Assembly (NCBI GenBank): GCA_040755725.1
Contig: JBFMAI010000010.1
Location: 1 to 56,677 of the forward strand
Length of the DNA: 56,677 nt
Direction of reading: 5' to 3'
From: JBFMAI01 sp040755725
GTDB lineage: Bacteria; Planctomycetota; Phycisphaerae; UBA1845; Fen-1342
The notes beneath the pieces were generated by a model, which ran no database searches, was not told the origin of the DNA, and saw only the letters and a program-made list of their open reading frames with translations. A program made the translations under genes and the position numbers. Positions within the stretch are counted from its first letter, which is position 1. Every line of letters starts with the position of its first letter. Below, in pieces: positions 47,958 through 56,034 of this stretch.

Positions 47958-49070
47958 CTACGGCCCGGCCCGTGGCAGCGCGACCGTGAACGTCGAACCC
48001 TGCCCGGGCTCACTGGCCAGGGCCATCTGCCCACCCAGCTCCTCGGCAATCTTCTTGCAGATCGGCAGCCCCATGCCCGTGCCGCTGATGCCGGCGGTGC
48101 TCTCGTCCTTGACGCGGTAGAACTCCTCGAACACGTGCGCTTGGTGCTGCGGCGCGATGCCGATCCCCGTGTCCCGCACCGAGACGCGCACCGCCTGGTC
48201 GTCCGCGTCGCCGCTCACGTACACCTGCCCCCCCGCCGGCGTGTACTTGATCGCGTTCGACACCAGGTTCATCAGCAACATGCGCAGCGCGGCCCGGTCG
48301 CCCCGCACCACCGGCAGGTCCGCCGGCACCTCGTTGTGCAACTGGATCGGCTTCTCGTCGGCGGCGGTTTGCAGCCCGTCCAGCACGTCCCGCACGACCT
48401 CCGGCCACGCCACCGCGACCCGCTCCGTCGCCAACTGCCCGCCCTCGACCTTGGACAGCGTGAGCCAGTCCGCAATCATCGCCAGCATCTCACCGATCTT
48501 CGCCCGGCACCGCTCGATCCACTGCTTCTGCGTCGCCGTCGCCGCATCGCCCATCTGGTGCCGCAGCACGTCGAGGTACTGCCCGACGGCGGCCAGCGGG
48601 GACTGGAGCTGGTGCGAAACGAACGTGACGAACTTGCGCGCCTGGGCCTCCTTCTCCCGCCGCAGCCGCGCCGCCTCCCGCGTCAGGTGCCAGCGCTCGA
48701 CCGCGCGGGCCATGATGGCCCGTAGCTCTTCGGCGGTGAACGGCTTGGGGATGAAGTCGTACGCGCCGCCCTTCATGGCCTCTACCGCCGTCCCCACCGT
48801 CGCGAACCCGGTGATGACGATGACGACGATCTCCGGATCGATCTCCCGGACCCGGCCGATCACCTCGAGGCCGCCCATCCCCGGCATCTTCAGGTCGACG
48901 ATGACCACCCCCGGCCGCACCTGCTCGACGCGCTGCAAGCCGCTGGCGCCGTCCGGGCACGTCTCCACCGTGTAGCCCACGCGTTCGAGCGCCGCCTGAC
49001 ACGCCCGGCGCATCGTCGGGTCGTCGTCAATGACGATGATCGGCGGACTGGGCCATGGGGCCGGGTTCAT
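47958..49070 (-). CDS. Receiver-histidine kinase hybrid
   Basis: 370 residues, cytoplasmic. An N-terminal receiver (phospho-acceptor D59 in VVIVDLKMPGMGG) is followed by a coiled linker (WHLTREAARLRREKEA), HisKA with H153 in FVSHQLQSPLAAV and an ATPase domain (NLVSNAIKYTP, VRDTGIGIAP, GTGMGLPICKKIA). The receiver-first order means it can be switched by an upstream kinase before phosphorylating others. ATG 49070 is 43 bases after the upstream receiver gene stop; its TAG overlaps the GTG alternative of the next gene. Part of a three-gene relay operon. Confidence 0.92.
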   Translation of the reverse strand: MNPAPWPSPPIIVIDDDPTMRRACQAALERVGYTVETCPDGASGLQRVEQVRPGVVIVDLKMPGMGGLEVIGRVREIDPEIVVIVITGFATVGTAVEAMKGGAYDFIPKPFTAEELRAIMARAVERWHLTREAARLRREKEAQARKFVTFVSHQLQSPLAAVGQYLDVLRHQMGDAATATQKQWIERCRAKIGEMLAMIADWLTLSKVEGGQLATERVAVAWPEVVRDVLDGLQTAADEKPIQLHNEVPADLPVVRGDRAALRMLLMNLVSNAIKYTPAGGQVYVSGDADDQAVRVSVRDTGIGIAPQHQAHVFEEFYRVKDESTAGISGTGMGLPICKKIAEELGGQMALASEPGQGSTFTVALPRAGP

Positions 49071-49113
49071 GGAACGTGACTCCCCGCGCGAACCGCCGCG
49101 AACCGCCGCGCGG

Positions 49114-49509
49114 CTACGACCCCAACATGCGTTTGACGCAGGCGAGGAACTTGGGGATGTCCAGCGGCTTGGTCATGTACGCATCCGGGGTGATGAGGGG
49201 CATCTCCTCGGCCATCGGGAAACGGCTGGCCGGGTCGTCGCGCACCGAGGAGACCATGACGATCGGGGTTTCCTCACCCCCGTCGCCGCCGCCCCGCAGG
49301 GCCTGAACCACAGAGTACCCCTCGACGGGGCTCTCCATCATGATGTCCACGACGATCAGGTCGTAGCGGGTCGCGCGGGCGGCCTCGACGCCTTCGCGTC
49401 CGGTCTTCGCCTCGAAGACCTCGTACCCCTCTCCTTCCAGCAGGGCCCGGGTGGAGGCACGATAATCCTCATCGTCGTCGATGATCAAGATTCGGGTCTT
49501 GTCTGCCAT
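49114..49509 (-). CDS. Single-domain response regulator (CheY-like receiver)
   Basis: 131 residues, receiver only. Acidic pair DDD near residue 10, phospho-acceptor D55 (LIVVDIMM), conserved VSS and K (YMTKPLD). There is no output domain, so it acts by protein contact, probably in the relay with the two kinases downstream. A 20-odd-residue insert (GGGDGGEETP) lies before the fourth strand. First gene of the minus-strand operon, divergent from glnA across a 211-base gap with a sigma-54 site. Confidence 0.93.
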   Translation of the reverse strand: MADKTRILIIDDDEDYRASTRALLEGEGYEVFEAKTGREGVEAARATRYDLIVVDIMMESPVEGYSVVQALRGGGDGGEETPIVMVSSVRDDPASRFPMAEEMPLITPDAYMTKPLDIPKFLACVKRMLGS

Positions 49510-49653
49510 CCGCCTGCACTCCCGTAGCGACCTGCCTCCACCCGCAGGGCAAGCCTACCGGCCGCGCCGGGAGTGGTCAACCCGCAGCCGGCGATGCCCG
49601 CCCCGAATGTCCCCGTGACGCCTGCGGCACCCCACACCTGCATGGACCGTCCC

Positions 49654-49671
49654 CTGGCACGCGGCGTGCAT
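49654..49671 (+). promoter_or_regulatory. Sigma-54 (-24/-12) promoter of glnA
   Basis: CTGGCACG (-24) at 49654-49661, four-base spacer, GTGCA (-12) at 49666-49670. The -24 element TGGCACG is a perfect match; the -12 has G for T in the first position. GG-GC spacing is the required 10 bases. Start expected near 49681, 40 bases before GTG 49721. Confidence 0.75.
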
Positions 49672-49720
49672 ACGACTTTCGGGCGCGGTAGGATATCCGT
49701 CATTCAGCGGAGACGACATC

Positions 49721-51139
49721 GTGTTCACCTCACCGGCGGAAGCACTCAAGTTCATTAAAGACAACCAGATACAGATGGTTGATCTGAAGATCGTCGGCCT
49801 GGCCGGGCAGTGGATGCACATGACCATCCCGGCGCGCCAATTCACCCAGAAGCACTTCGAGGAAGGCGTCGGGTACGACGGCTCCTCCGGGTCCGGCTTC
49901 ACGCGCGTCGAGAGCGGCGACGTAAACGCCCTGCCACAGCCCGACACCGGCTTCGTGGACCCGTTCTGGGAGCAGCCCACCCTCAGCTTCCTCTGCGACA
50001 CGGTCACCGCCGACACCCGCCAGCCCTTCCCCAACGACCCGCGGACGATTGCCCGGCGGACTGTCGAATACATGAAATCCACAGGTCTGGCGGATGAGGC
50101 GTGGATGGGCCCGGAGTTCGAGTTCCACATCCTGGACCGCATCGACGTGGTGAACGAACCCTACCGCACGGGCGTGGCGATTCAGTGCGCCGAGACGGAC
50201 TCGGACGGGCAGACGACGCCGATCCCGCACAAGGGCGGCTATCTGCGGACGCCGCCGAGCGAGCAGCTTCACGACCTGCGGTCGGAGGTCGCGTTGACCC
50301 TCGAGCAGATGGGGATTCCGGTCCGCTATCACCACCACGAGGTGGGGGCACCCGGGCAGTGCGAGGTCGAAGTCCACCTCAAGCCGCTGCTGCGGGCCGC
50401 GGACCAGGCCCTGATCATCAAGTACGTCATCAAGAACGTCGCCCGCAAGCGAGGCAAGATCGCCACGTTCATGCCCAAGCCGGTCTTCGGCGAGGCGGGC
50501 AACGGGATGCACGTGCACCAGTGTTTGACCAAGGGCGGCCGACCGCTGTTCTACGACGAGCGCCACAAGAACTACGCGAACCTCAGCGACCTGGCCCTGC
50601 ACTACACCGCAGGCCTGCTGGACCACGGCCGCGCCCTCACCGGGTTGACCAACCCGTCCACCAACTCCTTCAAGCGGCTGGTGGAGGGCTACGAGGCCCC
50701 GGTCAACCTGTTCTTCTCGCTGGCCAACCGCTCCGCCGCCATCCGCGTGCCCCGCTACGCCGTCGCGCCGGGGGACAAACGTATCGAGTACCGGCCGCCG
50801 GACTTCACCTGCAACATCTACCTCGCACTGGCCGGCATGGTGTTGGCGGGATTGGACGGGATTCAGCGGAAGCTGGATCCGGGACAGCACAACATGGGCC
50901 CGTTCGACGTGGACATCGCCAAGCAGAGTCCTGAGTTCCGGGAGAAAATCGCCGCCGTCCCACGCTCCCTGCACGACGCGCTCGACGCGTTGCTGACGGA
51001 CCACGCGTTCCTGCTCAAGGGCGAGGTCTTCAGCGCGGCCTTCATCCGGGATTGGGTGGACGCGAAACGCGAGAAAGACGCCCGGGCCGTCGCCCTGCGG
51101 CCGCACCCCTACGAATACGAGTTGCACTTGGACTGCTGA
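49721..51139 (+). CDS. glnA: Glutamine synthetase type I
   Basis: Condenses glutamate and ammonia. The 472-residue protein begins at GTG 49721 with GGAG eight bases upstream. It has a beta-grasp N-terminus (FIKDNQIQMVDLKIVGLAGQ), GPEFEFHILD, the NGMHVHQCL metal/ATP segment, NRSAAIRVP, RIEYRPPDF and the C-terminal PHPYEYELH. At the position where enterobacterial GlnA has the adenylylated Tyr (NLYDLPP), this protein has GPFDVD (Phe395), so AMP attachment by GlnE is unlikely. That points to control by feedback or transcription, fitting the sigma-54 promoter. Confidence 0.96.
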   Translation: MFTSPAEALKFIKDNQIQMVDLKIVGLAGQWMHMTIPARQFTQKHFEEGVGYDGSSGSGFTRVESGDVNALPQPDTGFVDPFWEQPTLSFLCDTVTADTRQPFPNDPRTIARRTVEYMKSTGLADEAWMGPEFEFHILDRIDVVNEPYRTGVAIQCAETDSDGQTTPIPHKGGYLRTPPSEQLHDLRSEVALTLEQMGIPVRYHHHEVGAPGQCEVEVHLKPLLRAADQALIIKYVIKNVARKRGKIATFMPKPVFGEAGNGMHVHQCLTKGGRPLFYDERHKNYANLSDLALHYTAGLLDHGRALTGLTNPSTNSFKRLVEGYEAPVNLFFSLANRSAAIRVPRYAVAPGDKRIEYRPPDFTCNIYLALAGMVLAGLDGIQRKLDPGQHNMGPFDVDIAKQSPEFREKIAAVPRSLHDALDALLTDHAFLLKGEVFSAAFIRDWVDAKREKDARAVALRPHPYEYELHLDC

Positions 51140-51264
51140 CCGGCGGCGGCAGTGGCGGCGGCGGGGGCCGACCCGTAGCATTGGGGGCCGGGAGCCGCCC
51201 GAGCTCGGTGCCGGGCCGGGCTTTCCCAACCGGCCGAACCCGTGGATCCGACCGGAGACTACCA

Positions 51265-53034
51265 ATGCCGCGACAACAGCTCACTGGCCCGCGCTGGCTC
51301 GCCTTCGCGCTCCTACCCGCCATGGTGGCCGGCGGCTCCGCCTGGGCGGCCGACCAGGCGCAGACCCAGCCCACCACGCAACCAACTAGTCAGCCCGCGG
51401 CCCACTGGCATTACCGGCTGACCCTGGCACCCCCTGCCGACAAGCGCGTCGAGATCGTCGCCAACCTCACGGGGCTCAACCCGATGCCGACGGAACTCGT
51501 CCTGACGATGAACACCGACTATGCCTACGCCCGGCCGCCGGAACCGCTGCTCACCGGGCCGCCGACGGTGCGGGCGGCCGGCCGCGAGCTGAGGGTGACT
51601 CGGCGTGACCCGTACACGTGGGTCGTGGCCACGGAGGGGCCGGCGGACCTCGAGCTGTGCTACGGCGTGCCGCTGACGCACCGGGACTTGGAATCGGTTC
51701 GCGCGGCCGGCGACGAGTTCGAGTTCCCGTTTGTCGCCGACGACCACGCGCTGCTCGGGACCGGTCCGCTCATCATCTATCCGCGCGACGTCCGGGCGCG
51801 GGCGATCAGCGTCAAGGTCGTCGCCCCCGACGGGTGGGAGGTGCGGGCCCCCTGGCCGCTGGCGCCGGAAATGCAGTTTGTGGTGCCGAGCGCGGCCTCG
51901 TTGAGCAACGACCTCATCGCGGTCGGCCGGTGGAACCAGCACGAAATCCGCGTCAACGGGTTCCTCGGGACCGTCCTGTTTGCGCCGGGTCAGGAAGCCA
52001 TCGAGGCGGACGTCGTCCAACCGATCGCCGCGATCGTCGAACACGAGCTGGCCCTGTTCGGTCGGCCGCCAACGGGCCGTTACCTGTTCGTGTTCGGCCC
52101 GCCGATGACGGGCGGGACGGGGGGTTCGCCGAAGACCCACTCGATGGTGTTGGCGGTGGACCCGCGGCTGGCGTCACAGGGGACGGCCCGTATCGGTCAC
52201 CTCATCGCGCACGAGTTCTATCACACGTGGGCCACCGCGCAGGCGGCGATGGCCGACGAGGTGCGCTGCATCAACGAGGGGTTCACCGACTACTACGCCT
52301 ACCTCGTCTGTGCCCGCCTCGGCCTGACGACCTGGGAGGAGTTCGCCGCCACGCTCGGCGACAAGATGCAGCGCGCCACCTACAACGCCCACTTCGGCAA
52401 GCTGTCGCTCGTCGAGGCCGGCGGTCCGCTGTTCTTCGCCGACCCCGCGGCGCGCCACCTCGTGTACGACGGCGGGCTGATCGTGGCCGCGTGGCTGGAT
52501 CGCGCGATCCGCACCGCCGGCCGCGGCCGCTCGCTGGACGACTTCATGCGGGCCTTGATCAACGATCCCCGCTGGGACCCTGAGCAGCGCGGCCCCACCG
52601 TCGAGGACTTCGCGGCCCTGCTGCCGAAGTTCATCCACGAGAACACCGCCCGCCAGATCGTCGCCGCCGTGCGCGAGCCCTACCGGCTCAACCCGGTCGC
52701 GGCGCTGTACCCGGTTGGGGTGTTCATCCACCGCGACGTGGACGACCCGAATCTAATGAACCAGGTCCGCCTGGAGGGCACGCGCATCGCTCACATCGAA
52801 CCCAACGGGTTTGCCTACCGCTACGGCCTGCGCGAAGGGGACGAGTTGCTGGAGGTGGCCGGGACGCCCGTCGCGACCGCCGAGGAGGTCTTCGCCGCGT
52901 GGCGGGGGCGCCTGACCGAGCCGATGCGCGTCCGGCTGCGGCGCGCGGGCCAGGAAATCGAGATCGAGCGGCTGCTCCCCGTGATTACCGCGTTTCGCGT
53001 GCCGGTCGAACCGTGGCGGGAGCACAAAGAGTAA
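51265..53034 (+). CDS. M61-family glycyl aminopeptidase-like zinc protease with PDZ domain
   Basis: 589 residues from ATG 51265 (GGAG upstream). A Sec signal peptide ends near SAWAAD; a Thr/Gln/Pro stretch follows. The gluzincin site is HEFYH (H316, E317, H320) with the third ligand E338 in NEGFTDYYAY, the HExxH-18-E spacing of M61. A C-terminal PDZ domain (about 490-575: HIEPNGFAYRYGLREGDELLEVAG) is normal for this family. Exported or periplasmic. Neighbours glnA and the acyl-CoA synthetase on the same strand give no function hint. Confidence 0.85.
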   Translation: MPRQQLTGPRWLAFALLPAMVAGGSAWAADQAQTQPTTQPTSQPAAHWHYRLTLAPPADKRVEIVANLTGLNPMPTELVLTMNTDYAYARPPEPLLTGPPTVRAAGRELRVTRRDPYTWVVATEGPADLELCYGVPLTHRDLESVRAAGDEFEFPFVADDHALLGTGPLIIYPRDVRARAISVKVVAPDGWEVRAPWPLAPEMQFVVPSAASLSNDLIAVGRWNQHEIRVNGFLGTVLFAPGQEAIEADVVQPIAAIVEHELALFGRPPTGRYLFVFGPPMTGGTGGSPKTHSMVLAVDPRLASQGTARIGHLIAHEFYHTWATAQAAMADEVRCINEGFTDYYAYLVCARLGLTTWEEFAATLGDKMQRATYNAHFGKLSLVEAGGPLFFADPAARHLVYDGGLIVAAWLDRAIRTAGRGRSLDDFMRALINDPRWDPEQRGPTVEDFAALLPKFIHENTARQIVAAVREPYRLNPVAALYPVGVFIHRDVDDPNLMNQVRLEGTRIAHIEPNGFAYRYGLREGDELLEVAGTPVATAEEVFAAWRGRLTEPMRVRLRRAGQEIEIERLLPVITAFRVPVEPWREHKE

Positions 53035-53073
53035 CGACACCGGCGGCCGCACCGGCCTGACGGAGCTGTTAGC

Positions 53074-55761
53074 ATGAGTGTCCGCAACCTGGACGCGTTG
53101 TTCAAGCCCACCTCGGTCGCCGTCCTCGGCGCTTCCAACACCCCCGGCAGCGTCGGGGCCGTCATGATGCGCAACCTGCTGCGGGCCGGCTTCAACGGCC
53201 CGATCATGCCGGTGAACCCCAAATACCCCGCCGTCGCGGGCGTGCTCACCTACCGCGACGTGGCCAGCCTGCCGATCGCCCCCGACCTGGCCATCATCTG
53301 CACCCCCCCGCGCACCGTCCCGGAGCTTATCCGGCAGCTCGGCGAGCGGGGCACGCGGGCCGCCGCCGTCATCACCGCCGGCATGTCCGAGCAGCAACAC
53401 GCGGAGGGGCGGGCGATTCAGGACGCGATGCTGGCCGCGGCCCGGCCGCACCTGCTGCGGATTCTGGGGCCCAACTGCGTGGGCCTGCTCGTACCGGGCC
53501 TGGGGCTCAACGCGACCTTTGCTCACACGGAGATCGAGCCGGGCTCACTCGCCTTCGTGTCGCAGTCCGGCGCGTTCTGCACCGCGACGCTCGATTGGGC
53601 CAAGGCCCGCGGCATCGGATTCTCGCATTTCATCTCCCTGGGCAACACGGCGGACGTGGACTTCGGCGACGTGCTGGACTACCTCGCCAGCGAACCCGAG
53701 ACCACCGCCATCCTGCTGTACATGGAGTCGATCGGCGCCGACGAAGCGCGGAAGTTCATGTCGGCCGCCCGCTCCGCCTCGCGCAACAAGCCCGTCCTGG
53801 CGATCAAGGCCGGGCGGTTCCAGGAGGGGGCCCGGGCCGCAGCTTCACACACCGGTGCTCTGGCCGGCTCGGACAATGTCTATGACGCCGCCCTGCGGCG
53901 GGCCGGCATCCTCCGCGTCTACGACCTCGACGAGCTGTTCGACGCGGTTGAAACGCTGGCGCGCTCCCAGCCCCTGCGCGGCGAACGCCTCGCTATTCTG
54001 AGCAACGGCGGCGGCCCGGGTGTCATCGCCACGGACGCCCTCGTCGCCCAGGGCGGCCAGCTCGCAGAACTGGCCCCCGCGACGGTCCACCGGCTGAACG
54101 AGATCCTGCCGGGAACCTGGTCTCACGCCAACCCGATCGACATGATCGGCGACGCGGACGCCGAAACCTATGCCAAGGCCCTGCGCATCCTGCTCGAAGA
54201 CCCCGGAACCGACGCGATCCTCGTGCTCAATGCCCCCCAGGCCATCGCGCCGCCCGTCGCCGCCGCGCGCGCCATTGTGGACATCGTGCGGCAGGCGGAC
54301 ATCCCCGTGCTGACCAGTTGGCTGGGGGGCGAGACCGCCGGCCGCGCCCGGCGGATATTCGCCGAGGCCGACGTACCGACCTATGACACCCCCGAGCAGG
54401 CGGTGCGCGCGTTCATGCACATGGTCCGCTACCGGCGCAACCAGGAGATCCTGTCGCAAGTTCCCCCATCCGCACCTACGGACTTCACCACGATGCCGGG
54501 GGCCGCCCGCGCCGTGATCGAGGCTGTGCTGGAAGACGAGCGGGAGCTCCTGACGGAACCTGAGGCTAAGCAGGTGCTGGCGGCATATGGCATCCCCGTT
54601 GTCGAGACGCGCGTCGCCCGCACGCCGGCTGATGCGGCCGCGATGGCAACGGAAATTGGCTGCCCGGTCGCCCTGAAAATCCTCTCCCCCGACATCACGC
54701 ACAAGTCCGACGTCGGCGGTGTGGTGCTCGGCCTCCGCACCCCCGAGGACGTGCGCTCGGCCGCCCGCACCATGCAGGCCCGCATCGCCAAGAACTTCCC
54801 CGAGGCCCAGATCGCCGGCTTCACCGTGCAGAAGATGGCCCAACGCCCACAGGCGCACGAGCTCATTGTCGGCATGACCACCGACGCCATCTTCGGGCCG
54901 GTGATCCTCTTCGGCCGCGGCGGCACCGCGGTCGAAGTCCTGGTGGACCGCGCGGTGGCCCTCCCGCCGTTGAACATGAGCCTGGCACGCCACCTGATCA
55001 CGCAGACCCAAGTTTATAAGCTCCTCCGCGGCTACCGCGACCGCCCTGCTGCCGACCTCGATGCCATCTGCTTGGCGCTGATCCAGGTCTCGCAACTGGT
55101 TGTCGATCGTCCGGAGATCATCGAACTCGACATCAACCCCCTGTTCGCCGACAGCCAGGGCGTGCTGGCCCTCGATGCGCGCATCAAGGTCGCCCCCGCC
55201 GGTACACAGGCCGGCCCGCAACGCCTCGCCATCCGGCCGTACCCCCGCGAACTCGAGGAGGTCATCCACCTGAAAGACGGCCGCGAGGTTCTGGTACGCC
55301 CCATCCGCCCGGAGGACGGCCCCGCTCACAAGGAGTTCGTGGGACGCCTTACGCGCGAGGACCTGCGCTTTCGCTTCCTCGGCGTCATCCGCGACATCCC
55401 ACCCTCTGAAATGGCGCGGCTCACGCAGATTGACTACGACCGCGAGATGGCCTTCATCGCCATTGCCCCCAACGAGCGCGGCGCGGACGAGACCCTCGCC
55501 GTGGTGCGCTCCGTCACCAACCCCGACAACGCCAAGGCCGACTTTGCCATCATGGTCCGCTCAGACTTCAAGCACAGCGGCCTCGGTACGGCCCTCATGC
55601 AGAAGATGATCCGCTACTGCGCCAGCCGCAGCACCCAGGAGATCGTCGGCGAAGTCCTGGCCGACAACCAAGCCATGCTAAACCTCACCCGAAAACTCGG
55701 CTTCACCGTCCGCGCCCTACCTGAGACAGACCGGTGTGAGGTACGCCTCAAGCTAAACTAA
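53074..55761 (+). CDS. ADP-forming acyl-CoA synthetase fused to a GNAT acetyltransferase (Pat/PatZ-like)
   Basis: 895 residues. CoA-binding domain (about 5-125, SVAVLGASNTPGSVG), succinyl-CoA-ligase-like domain with SHTGALAGS (H259), ATP-grasp (about 480-700, LTEPEAKQVLAAYGIPVVET, DITHKSDVGGVV, GFTVQKM). The C-terminal GNAT domain (about 735-895) has EFVGRLTREDLRFRFLGV and HSGLGTALMQKMI. The layout is that of E. coli YfiQ/PatZ, a protein lysine acetyltransferase. The phospho-His of active ADP-forming enzymes appears kept here, while family lore holds that it is lost in Pat proteins, so it may also make or use acyl-CoA. ATG 53074 follows a 39-base gap. Confidence 0.93.
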   Translation: MSVRNLDALFKPTSVAVLGASNTPGSVGAVMMRNLLRAGFNGPIMPVNPKYPAVAGVLTYRDVASLPIAPDLAIICTPPRTVPELIRQLGERGTRAAAVITAGMSEQQHAEGRAIQDAMLAAARPHLLRILGPNCVGLLVPGLGLNATFAHTEIEPGSLAFVSQSGAFCTATLDWAKARGIGFSHFISLGNTADVDFGDVLDYLASEPETTAILLYMESIGADEARKFMSAARSASRNKPVLAIKAGRFQEGARAAASHTGALAGSDNVYDAALRRAGILRVYDLDELFDAVETLARSQPLRGERLAILSNGGGPGVIATDALVAQGGQLAELAPATVHRLNEILPGTWSHANPIDMIGDADAETYAKALRILLEDPGTDAILVLNAPQAIAPPVAAARAIVDIVRQADIPVLTSWLGGETAGRARRIFAEADVPTYDTPEQAVRAFMHMVRYRRNQEILSQVPPSAPTDFTTMPGAARAVIEAVLEDERELLTEPEAKQVLAAYGIPVVETRVARTPADAAAMATEIGCPVALKILSPDITHKSDVGGVVLGLRTPEDVRSAARTMQARIAKNFPEAQIAGFTVQKMAQRPQAHELIVGMTTDAIFGPVILFGRGGTAVEVLVDRAVALPPLNMSLARHLITQTQVYKLLRGYRDRPAADLDAICLALIQVSQLVVDRPEIIELDINPLFADSQGVLALDARIKVAPAGTQAGPQRLAIRPYPRELEEVIHLKDGREVLVRPIRPEDGPAHKEFVGRLTREDLRFRFLGVIRDIPPSEMARLTQIDYDREMAFIAIAPNERGADETLAVVRSVTNPDNAKADFAIMVRSDFKHSGLGTALMQKMIRYCASRSTQEIVGEVLADNQAMLNLTRKLGFTVRALPETDRCEVRLKLN

Positions 55762-55910
55762 ACGCGTACCGGCGATCGCGTGACACAAGAGAACAAGGCT
55801 CCTACCAAGCCACAACCCTCCACGAGCTCCACCCGTCCGCTTGATGTCCCATGTGCCGGAAAGCCAACGCAGGCAAAAGGGCTCTTCCGCAGAATTTGTG
55901 GGTTGATCTT

Positions 55911-55937
55911 GGGGGAACCAGCTCCGCAGGTTCCCCC
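55911..55937. terminator. Hairpin after the acyl-CoA synthetase gene
   Basis: GGGGGAACC (55911-55919) and GGTTCCCCC (55929-55937) form a perfect 9-bp stem with a 9-base loop, about 150 bases after the stop codon. No T-run. It may be a 3-prime stabiliser or terminator; the surrounding 55770-55960 is less GC-rich than the coding sequence. The rest of the 273-base gap (55762-56034) shows no gene. Confidence 0.4.
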
Positions 55938-56034
55938 CGGCCCCCTCCCTGGACTTCTTTCCCTTCCGTGGTGAAGACCGCGGCGTGACAACGCGGGCGG
56001 GCGTGTGCGAAGCGGCGCAGGAGCCAGCGGCGCC

